12,051 nt of DNA from JADFUZ01 sp034430415. Lineage in GTDB: Bacteria > Chloroflexota > Dehalococcoidia > GIF9 > AB-539-J10. Under the pieces are notes generated by a model. It ran no database searches and was not told where the DNA came from. It saw only the letters and a list, made by a program, of their open reading frames with translations. Position 1 is the first letter of the stretch, and each line of letters begins with the position of its first letter. The stretch lies in contig DAOUEN010000114.1 of the NCBI GenBank assembly GCA_034430415.1, forward strand, positions 1-12,051. The letters are read 5' to 3'. Positions 7,204 through 12,051 of this stretch are shown here, piece after piece. A program made the translations under genes and the position numbers.

Positions 7204-7971
7204 ATGGAATTAGGCTGGATCGTTTACTTCATCATCGCACTAGCGGTGATAATGATTCTTTCAGCAGCGCTGAAGATCGTTCAGGAGTACGAAAGGGGAG
7301 GCGTTTTCCGTTTGGGCAGGTTCGTGGGGCTTAGAGGTCCCGGGCTAGTTGTCATTATACCATTCATCGAGCGCATCAGACGGGTTGACCTTCGCGTGAT
7401 CACTATGGATGTCCCTCAGCAAGAGTGTATGACCATGGACAACGTCACCGTTACAGTTGATGCCGTCATTTACTTCCGTGTGGTCGACGCAGCCGACGCC
7501 ATTCTCAAGGTGCTCGACTACATCAAGGCAACCTCTTTGCTTGCTGCCACTACCCTGCGCAATGTCGTGGGACAATCTGAGCTGGATGAACTGCTAGCTC
7601 ATCGAGAGCGGCTCAATGAGAAGATACAGACGGTGGTTGACGAAGGCACGAATCCCTGGGGAATAAAGGTAAGCATGGTGGAGGTCAAAGATGTGGAATT
7701 GCCAGAGACAATGCAGCGGGCCATGGCAGCTCAGGCTGAAGCCGAGCGAGACAGACGAGCCAAGGTTGTTCATGCCGAAGGTGAATCTCAGGCAGCCGAA
7801 AAGCTGGCTATGGCTGCCAAAGTCATGGCTGCCCAGCCTATAGCGCTGCAGCTTCGCTACCTGCAAGCGATGACCGGTATTGCCACAGAGAGAACCAATA
7901 CCATAATCTTCCCCCTGCCCATCGACATGGTGACTCCATTCATTAGCAGAGCAAACCCCGACAAGAAGTAG
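7204..7971 (+). CDS. SPFH/stomatin-family (slipin-type) membrane protein
   Basis: A 255-aa protein with an N-terminal membrane anchor (about 5-23), then the SPFH/band 7 domain: YERGGVFRLGRF (29-40), GPGLVVIIPFIERI (45-58), DVPQQECMTMDNVTVTVDAVIYFRV-type core (69-93) and ELPETMQRAMAAQAEAERDRRAK (165-187). It continues into an Ala/Glu-rich coiled-coil stretch (about 168-212) and a hydrophobic tail (TNTIIFPLPIDMV, 231-243). In archaea the equivalent tail is the substrate of the NfeD protease. Length is normal for bacterial slipins. An AAAGGAGGA ribosome-binding site (about 7187-7195) lies 8 nt before the ATG. These proteins oligomerise on the membrane inner face and pair with NfeD; the gene order here is the standard nfeD-stomatin one. 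QmcA/YbbK-type names are also used; no specific function can be given. Confidence 0.93.
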   Translation: MELGWIVYFIIALAVIMILSAALKIVQEYERGGVFRLGRFVGLRGPGLVVIIPFIERIRRVDLRVITMDVPQQECMTMDNVTVTVDAVIYFRVVDAADAILKVLDYIKATSLLAATTLRNVVGQSELDELLAHRERLNEKIQTVVDEGTNPWGIKVSMVEVKDVELPETMQRAMAAQAEAERDRRAKVVHAEGESQAAEKLAMAAKVMAAQPIALQLRYLQAMTGIATERTNTIIFPLPIDMVTPFISRANPDKK

Positions 7972-8000
7972 AGAAGCTATTTCCAACTTCCGTGTAGCAG

Positions 8001-8035
8001 AACAATAGCCAAGACCATGGGTCTTGGCTATTGTT
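8001..8035 (+). terminator. 16-bp perfect hairpin after the stomatin gene
   Basis: AACAATAGCCAAGACC (8001-8016) is perfectly complementary to GGTCTTGGCTATTGTT (8020-8035), leaving a 3-nt ATG loop. It sits 29 nt after the stomatin stop and before the mutase promoter, where a transcription terminator would be expected. No U-run follows (next bases CGTAG), so efficient intrinsic termination is uncertain. A 3'-end stabilising hairpin or another structured element is possible. Confidence 0.55.
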
Positions 8036-8055
8036 CGTAGGGCGCGCCACACCAG

Positions 8056-8090
8056 CAAGAGAACATCGATCAATCCTCTTGTGATAAAAT
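8056..8090 (+). promoter_or_regulatory. Extended -10 promoter with inverted repeat, upstream of the mutase operon
   Basis: TGATAAAAT (8082-8090) is an extended -10 element: TG, one base, then TAAAAT, which matches TATAAT at five of six positions. No good -35 is visible at 17 nt. The region where a -35 would lie is instead spanned by a perfect inverted repeat, CAAGAG (8056-8061) and CTCTTG (8076-8081), 14 nt apart. Such placement suits a regulator operator. Predicted transcription start is near 8097, giving a leader of about 46 nt that is too short for a cobalamin riboswitch. Confidence 0.42.
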
Positions 8091-8142
8091 AACCCGCGAA
8101 CAGTCCATAACGTCGACAGGTGACCAGAGGGAGGGAACCAGC

Positions 8143-9798
8143 ATGGCAAGTGAGAACAAACAGGAGTGGCGTGACGGTACATTGGCTTCGGTACTGAAGC
8201 GTTATCCTGAACGCCAGGGGCAATTCGAAACCACCTCGGGAATAGAGATTGACACCTTCTACGGGCCCGAAGACATCTCAAGCTTTGACTACAGCAGGGA
8301 ATTGGGATACCCGGGCGAATATCCTTACACCCGCGGGCTCCAACCCAACATGTATCGAGGGAGGATATGGACAATACGTCAATATGCCGGATTTGGCACT
8401 GCCGAGGATACTAACGAACGTTACAAGAAGCTCCTAGCAGAGGGGCAAACGGGCTTATCTGTCGCTTTTCACCTGCCCACACAGATAGGCTACGACTCAG
8501 ACCATCCGCTGGCGAGAGGCGAGGTAGGCAAAGTAGGTGTGGCCATAGACACTCTTCGGGATGTGGAAATACTCTTTCAGGACATTCCTCTGGACAAGGT
8601 AAGCACCTCGATGACCATAAACGCTACAGCTCCAATTCTCCTTGCCATGTACGTCGTCCTTGGCAAGAAGCAGGGAGTTGAACCAGCCCAACTCACAGGC
8701 ACGGTTCAGAATGATACCCTCAAAGACTACATTGCCCGAGGCACCTACATCTTCCCTCCCCGTCCGTCGATGCGCCTAACCACCGACATAATCTCCTACT
8801 GTGCCAAGAACGTGCCGCGTTGGAACTCCATCAGCATCAGCGGCTACCACATTAGAGAAGCAGGTTCCACAGCAGTGCAAGAGGTCGCCTTCACTCTGGC
8901 CAATGGCATTGCCTATGTCCAGGCAGTGATTGACGCCGGGCTCGACGTGGATAGTTTCGCCCCCAGGCTCTCGTTCTTCTTCAATAGCCACATCAACTTC
9001 TTGGATGAAATCGCCAAGTTTAGAGCTGCACGGCGCCTCTGGGCCAAGATAATGAGGGAGCGGTTCAAAGCCAAGGACCCGCGCTCTTGGATGCTCCGCT
9101 TCCACACCCAGACCGCCGGCGTAAGCCTCATGGCCCAGCAGCCGATGAACAACATCATGAGAGCAACCATAGAGACGCTGGCAGCAACCATTGGGGGCAC
9201 ACAATCACTACACACCGATTCCTACGATGAAGCGTACGCCACTCCCAGCGAGGAAGCTGCCACACTTTCCGTACGCACCCAACAGCTCATAGCCTATGAA
9301 AGCGGCATACCCGATGTTGTGGATCCCCTGGGAGGTTCCTACTACATTGAGTATCTCACCGACAAGATAGAAGAGAAGGCCTCCGAATACATCGCAAGGA
9401 TTGACAGCCTCGGCGGCGCGGTAGCCGCCATTGAGCAGGGATTCCAGCAAAGAGAGATACAGGACGCATCGTATAAGTACCAGAAGATGATCGAAGAAGG
9501 CAAGCAGGTGATTGTCGGTGTGAATAAGTACGTTTCCGACTACGCTAAGATAACAAACATGCTCCGGGTCAATCCGGAGGTGGAGCGAAAACAGAAAGAG
9601 AGATTGGCTCAAGTCAAGCGCGACCGTGATAACACTAGGGTCGAGCGGGTCCTGAAAGGACTGGCGGATGTAGCCCGGAGCGATGACAACACGATACCAG
9701 CTTTGCTTGAATGCGTAGAGGCCTACGCCACCATAGGAGAGATGAGTGACACGTTGCGCAAGATTTTCGGTACTCAGAAGGAATTCTTGGCCTTCTGA
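8143..9798 (+). CDS. mcmA1: Methylmalonyl-CoA mutase, large (catalytic) subunit
   Basis: A 551-aa acyl-CoA mutase TIM-barrel subunit that interconverts (R)-methylmalonyl-CoA and succinyl-CoA using adenosylcobalamin held by a separate small subunit. Motifs include [20 protein letters not shown] (69-88), [18 protein letters not shown] (105-122), [19 protein letters not shown] (186-204) and [11 protein letters not shown] (231-241). By alignment to the Propionibacterium enzyme, Y81, A108, R199, Y235 and H236 correspond to Y89, A116, R207, Y243 and H244. These are the identities expected for methylmalonyl-CoA rather than isobutyryl-CoA (Phe/Gln) or 2-hydroxyisobutyryl-CoA (Ile/Asp/Gln) mutases. 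The cobalamin domain is absent from this chain and is encoded at 10292-10693. Ribosome-binding site GGGAGGG precedes the ATG by about 7 nt. The substrate call rests on remembered family residues. Confidence 0.93.
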   Translation: MASENKQEWRDGTLASVLKRYPERQGQFETTSGIEIDTFYGPEDISSFDYSRELGYPGEYPYTRGLQPNMYRGRIWTIRQYAGFGTAEDTNERYKKLLAEGQTGLSVAFHLPTQIGYDSDHPLARGEVGKVGVAIDTLRDVEILFQDIPLDKVSTSMTINATAPILLAMYVVLGKKQGVEPAQLTGTVQNDTLKDYIARGTYIFPPRPSMRLTTDIISYCAKNVPRWNSISISGYHIREAGSTAVQEVAFTLANGIAYVQAVIDAGLDVDSFAPRLSFFFNSHINFLDEIAKFRAARRLWAKIMRERFKAKDPRSWMLRFHTQTAGVSLMAQQPMNNIMRATIETLAATIGGTQSLHTDSYDEAYATPSEEAATLSVRTQQLIAYESGIPDVVDPLGGSYYIEYLTDKIEEKASEYIARIDSLGGAVAAIEQGFQQREIQDASYKYQKMIEEGKQVIVGVNKYVSDYAKITNMLRVNPEVERKQKERLAQVKRDRDNTRVERVLKGLADVARSDDNTIPALLECVEAYATIGEMSDTLRKIFGTQKEFLAF

Positions 9799-9872
9799 CC
9801 AGAGCCGTTGCAGAGCAGGTCAATGCAGCCCAGGCACACAAGGGGAACAGCAGACGACAAGGAGGTACGGAG

Positions 9873-10271
9873 ATGGCAAAGCAAGTTGGTCACATAGGTG
9901 TTCTGGTCAAGAACCTGGATGAATCTGCCAAAATCTACCAGGACTTCTTTGGTGCCACATTAACAGAGGTCAAAGTTGTAGCTGAACAAGGAGTCAAGGT
10001 TGGCATGCTTAGCTTCGCTGGTGGCCCCAACATAGAGCTTCTAGAACCGCTCCCTGACAGCAGAATGGCTGCAGCTCTGGAGAAAAGGGGTGAGGGCGTG
10101 CAGCATATTTCCTTTGACGTCGACAACATCGACCGAGAAATCGCTTCCCTGGCTGACAAAGGCGTTGAATTCATCGACAAGAAAGCGCGCCGCGGTGTGG
10201 AAGGCATGGTAGCCTTCATCCACCCCAAGTCAGTAAGCGGAGTACTCGTTGAGCTCTGTCAGAAAGATTGA
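9873..10271 (+). CDS. mce: Methylmalonyl-CoA epimerase
   Basis: A 132-aa vicinal-oxygen-chelate (glyoxalase-fold) protein that racemises (S)- and (R)-methylmalonyl-CoA, linking propionyl-CoA carboxylation or succinyl-CoA decarboxylation to the mutase. Metal-ligand candidates are H7 ([13 protein letters not shown]), E55 ([10 protein letters not shown]), H78 ([11 protein letters not shown]) and E127 (GVLVELCQ). Length and motifs match family members (about 130-145 aa). A GGAGG ribosome-binding site (9861-9865) lies 7 nt before the ATG. The gene sits 74 nt after the large mutase subunit and about 20 nt before the small subunit, so it is part of the same operon. Related glyoxalase-fold enzymes look alike, but the context makes epimerase the clear choice. 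Confidence 0.95.
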   Translation: MAKQVGHIGVLVKNLDESAKIYQDFFGATLTEVKVVAEQGVKVGMLSFAGGPNIELLEPLPDSRMAAALEKRGEGVQHISFDVDNIDREIASLADKGVEFIDKKARRGVEGMVAFIHPKSVSGVLVELCQKD

Positions 10272-10275
10272 GAAT

Positions 10276-10288
10276 GAGAGGAGAGGAA
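10276..10288 (+). promoter_or_regulatory. Ribosome-binding site that fixes the small mutase subunit start
   Basis: The purine run GAGAGGAGAGGAA lies just before ATG 10292, with good spacing. The longer open frame would begin at a TTG (10268) inside the epimerase stop region, or at ATG 10274, and neither has such a site. The domain's usual beginning (a few basic residues, then IRVLIAK) also supports 10292. Confidence 0.6.
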
Positions 10289-10291
10289 CCT

Positions 10292-10693
10292 ATGCGAAAA
10301 GGGAAAATCCGAGTTCTCATTGCCAAACTTGGCCTAGACGGACATGACCGCGGCGCCAAGGTGATAGCCAGAGCCCTGCGCGACGCCGGCATGGAAGTAG
10401 TCTATTCCGGCATTCGGCAGACTCCAGAGACCATTGTGGCAACAGCTGTTCAAGAGGACGTAGATGTCGTCGGACTGAGCATTCTGTCTGGTGCACACCT
10501 GGAACTCTTCCCAATCGTAATGGCAGGACTGAAGAACGAGGGAAAGGGAGACACTCTGGTCCTTGCCGGTGGCATAATACCTGAAGTCGATGTACCAGCC
10601 ATGAAGCAAATCGGGATAAGGGAAGTCTTCGGCCCCGGAACTTCAACAGGTGACATCATCGAGTACATCGAGAAGGAACTACAAGCCGCGTAG
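10292..10693 (+). CDS. mcmA2: Methylmalonyl-CoA mutase, small (cobalamin-binding) subunit
   Basis: A 133-aa Rossmann-like B12-binding domain that supplies adenosylcobalamin to the large subunit. The start is [21 protein letters not shown]. The DxHxxG motif is DGHDRG at 16-21, with H18 the lower cobalt ligand. The second and third B12 motifs are [12 protein letters not shown] (S-x-L) and [10 protein letters not shown] (GG). The usual KPGLDGH is KLGLDGH here, a small change unlikely to matter. Length is normal for separate small subunits (about 130-140). It follows the epimerase by 20 nt on the same strand. Together the three genes form a complete methylmalonyl-CoA to succinyl-CoA module. No MeaB/ArgK-type chaperone GTPase is seen in the window. 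A 22-nt gap without a visible hairpin separates it from the convergent pyrD. Confidence 0.94.
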   Translation: MRKGKIRVLIAKLGLDGHDRGAKVIARALRDAGMEVVYSGIRQTPETIVATAVQEDVDVVGLSILSGAHLELFPIVMAGLKNEGKGDTLVLAGGIIPEVDVPAMKQIGIREVFGPGTSTGDIIEYIEKELQAA

Positions 10694-10715
10694 GCATCAT
10701 ACAACGCAGGAATAT

Positions 10716-11660
10716 CTACTGCGCCCCCCGATGAGCAATGCCGACCAGGCAGCTCAAATCATCAATCTCCTGTTTCCTCATGAAATCCTGTATGCCCTGC
10801 AATACATCGAGAGACGTTCCGGGATGGGTCAGATTGGCTGTGCCGACCTGAACTGCGCTGGCCCCGGCCATGATGAACTCCAACGCATCCACAGCGCTAC
10901 TGATGCCACCGCAGCCTATCAAGGGGATATGCACAACCTTCGCCGCTTGGTATACCATGTAGAGGGCTATGGGCTTGACAGCAGGGCCTGACAAGCCCCC
11001 GGTAACATATCCCAAACCAGGTCTTCTTGTCCCAGTATCAATCGACATTCCCCTTACAGTGTTGATAAGAGACACTGCATCGGCTCCGGCACCCTCCACC
11101 GCCAGGGCGATCTCCCTGATGTCAGTCACATTAGGGCTCAGTTTCACCATGATTGGCAGACTACTCGCACCTTTGACTTCAGCGACTAGCTCAGCGGCAA
11201 GCCTGGCATTCGTTCCGAATTCAATCGCTCCCGCTGAGACATTGGGGCAACTGATGTTGAGCTCAATGCCACTAATACCCGAAACGCCTTCCAACTTGCT
11301 CACCACGCTGACGTACTCGTCAAACGTCTCGCCGGCAACATTGACGATAACTGGCACCTGCCATCCAGACCATACGGGCGCTTTCTCCGCAATCAGCTCG
11401 TCAACACCGGTATTCTCCAAGCCGACAGAATTGAGCAAGCCACAGCTTGTCTCCACGATCCGTGGCTGCGGGTTGCCCTTCCGGGGCAAAAGGGTAATGC
11501 CCTTACAAATGATCGCTCCCAGCTTCTGTATGTCCACAAGCTCGCCATACTCTGCGCCATAGCCAAAGGTGCCTGAGGCAGTCATCACCGGGTTGTCCAG
11601 AAGCAAGCCTGTAGGATGACGGGGCGCTATCTGAGTGTGCAGGTCAAACGAGTCCTTCAT
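10716..11660 (-). CDS. pyrD: Dihydroorotate dehydrogenase, class 1B-like catalytic subunit
   Basis: A 314-aa FMN-dependent TIM-barrel enzyme that oxidises dihydroorotate to orotate in pyrimidine synthesis. Motifs include NPVMTASGTFGYG (23-35), the FMN/substrate lysine K53 in CKGIT, LLNSVGLENTG (75-85), the catalytic-base cysteine C138 in NISCPNV, MVKLSPNVTDI (171-181), LINTVRGMSID (198-208) and GCGGI plus VGTAN near the FMN phosphate (249-253, 272-276). The cysteine base and the LINTxRGMxID and GGLSGPAVKPIAL segments point to cytosolic class 1B, which normally works with the PyrK iron-sulfur/FAD subunit and NAD+. No pyrK is adjacent within the window. The ATG at 11660 has a poor ribosome-binding site, so it may be read from a short or near-leaderless transcript. 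Confidence 0.94.
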   Translation of the reverse strand: MKDSFDLHTQIAPRHPTGLLLDNPVMTASGTFGYGAEYGELVDIQKLGAIICKGITLLPRKGNPQPRIVETSCGLLNSVGLENTGVDELIAEKAPVWSGWQVPVIVNVAGETFDEYVSVVSKLEGVSGISGIELNISCPNVSAGAIEFGTNARLAAELVAEVKGASSLPIMVKLSPNVTDIREIALAVEGAGADAVSLINTVRGMSIDTGTRRPGLGYVTGGLSGPAVKPIALYMVYQAAKVVHIPLIGCGGISSAVDALEFIMAGASAVQVGTANLTHPGTSLDVLQGIQDFMRKQEIDDLSCLVGIAHRGAQ

Positions 11661-11674
11661 GGTTCAGTCGCCTA

Positions 11675-11704
11675 ATTATTGCAGCAAGGCTACCCGTGAG
11701 GCAA
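11675..11704 (-). promoter_or_regulatory. Candidate pyrD promoter
   Basis: On the minus strand, TTGCCT (11704-11699) and AATAAT (11680-11675) are 18 nt apart, and a TG sits one base before the -10, making it an extended -10. Predicted transcription starts about 8-10 nt before the pyrD ATG. This is consistent with the missing ribosome-binding site and a very short leader. Identified by eye. Confidence 0.38.
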
Positions 11705-11723
11705 TACGCCTGAGCAGTCAGCT

Positions 11724-12051
11724 ATGATAAAATCTTGTCTGGTGGAGAAAGCAGACTACATTATTCGCCCAATGGGGGATGCGGACATTCCTCAAGTATC
11801 CGAGATTGACCGCCAGGCTTTCCCCGCTGAGTCTCTCTTTCGCCCTTATACCTCATACAAGCAGGAGATCCACAACTCCGTAGCTCATTATCTGGTAGCC
11901 TGCACAGAAACGACACCACCGGATATAGTCAGTAGAAAGGAGCCTTGGCTCAGACGCCTTCTTGTTCGCCTGCCCGCAATGCTATTCGGCGCAGAGCACA
12001 GCAATTCCTACAGCACGCCAATGAAACGTATCCTTGGCTTCGTAGGCCTGT
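11724..12051 (+). CDS. RimI-like GNAT N-acetyltransferase, N-terminal part (runs off the right edge)
   Basis: An open frame of 109 codons reaches the window end without a stop. It begins MIKSCLVEKADYIIRPMGDA. The IRPMGDADIPQVSEIDRQAFP stretch is a typical GNAT beta1-alpha1 start of RimI-type peptide N-alpha-acetyltransferases, and SVAHYLVAC followed later by ILGFVGL matches their beta2 and beta3 strands. Between those strands lies an unusual stretch of about 40 residues rich in basic and hydrophobic residues (about 61-102, including KEPWLRRLLVRLPAMLFG), longer than the normal hairpin turn. The acetyl-CoA loop lies beyond the edge. The start is uncertain: ATG 11724 has no ribosome-binding site and overlaps a possible -10 (TGATAAAAT, 11725-11733); GTG 11742 is an alternative. 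Acetyl acceptor unknown. Confidence 0.75.
   Translation, partial: MIKSCLVEKADYIIRPMGDADIPQVSEIDRQAFPAESLFRPYTSYKQEIHNSVAHYLVACTETTPPDIVSRKEPWLRRLLVRLPAMLFGAEHSNSYSTPMKRILGFVGL

Noticed and set aside
8091..8142. Cobalamin riboswitch in front of the B12-dependent mutase
   Set aside because: The predicted leader is only about 46 nt, and no B12-box-like sequence is visible. A full riboswitch needs far more.
7594..8223. 209-aa open frame on the minus strand crossing the stomatin-mutase gap
   Set aside because: It overlaps the stomatin coding region, the hairpin and the mutase start. It has no motif and is explained as an antisense shadow.
8776..9612. Several minus-strand open frames of 100-142 aa
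   Set aside because: All are antisense to the conserved mutase large subunit, rich in Cys/His/Leu without any fold signature.
10268..10291. Longer N-terminus for the small mutase subunit (TTG or ATG 10274 start)
   Set aside because: The purine-rich ribosome-binding site lies within this stretch and points to ATG 10292. The extra residues do not match the family start.
10969..11562. 197-aa open frame on the plus strand
   Set aside because: It is antisense to pyrD, low complexity (Ser/Thr/Pro/Leu-rich), and has no ribosome-binding site or motif.

Overview
The window is a compact, moderately GC-rich bacterial chromosome segment with short intergenic gaps. It holds four transcription units and no sign of phage, insertion sequences, CRISPR or RNA genes. 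The gene content fits an anaerobic or deep-branching bacterium: a short-form HisG that depends on HisZ, a two-subunit B12-dependent methylmalonyl-CoA mutase, a class 1B-like PyrD, and an NfeD/stomatin pair. I lean to Chloroflexota (Dehalococcoidia-like), but this is an impression from protein style and gene order. It is not proven by the sequence.

Region 1 (1-5307, minus strand) is a histidine biosynthesis operon transcribed right to left: hisZ, hisG, hisD, hisC, then the first 27 codons of hisB running off the left edge. Genes are tightly packed (9-nt gaps or a GTGA overlap), except for a 99-nt hisC-hisB gap with two small GC hairpins. HisZ and HisG together perform the first step (ATP + PRPP), and HisD, HisC and HisB act later. 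The standout is hisG. It encodes 475 aa, about twice the usual short form, and consists of two diverged HisG domains in tandem. Each copy has lost a different part of the conserved active-site motifs.

Region 2 (5308-7971, plus strand) diverges from the his operon. It encodes a full-length membrane NfeD protease-like protein, a 105-aa stand-alone copy of the NfeD C-terminal membrane/OB domain, and a stomatin-family SPFH protein. It ends in a 16-bp perfect hairpin. These genes probably form a membrane-associated protease/scaffold module.

Region 3 (8143-10693, plus strand) is a methylmalonyl-CoA/succinyl-CoA interconversion operon: mutase catalytic subunit, methylmalonyl-CoA epimerase, and mutase cobalamin-binding subunit. 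It has its own extended -10 promoter, with an inverted repeat over the -35 region. The large subunit retains the residues expected of a true methylmalonyl-CoA mutase.

Region 4 (10716-12051) has pyrD on the minus strand, converging on the mutase operon with a 22-nt gap. Diverging from pyrD is the start of a RimI-like GNAT acetyltransferase that runs off the right edge.

The strongest candidate for something undescribed is the tandem HisG with complementary motif loss. The rest is mostly ordinary metabolism with some regulatory details worth a look.
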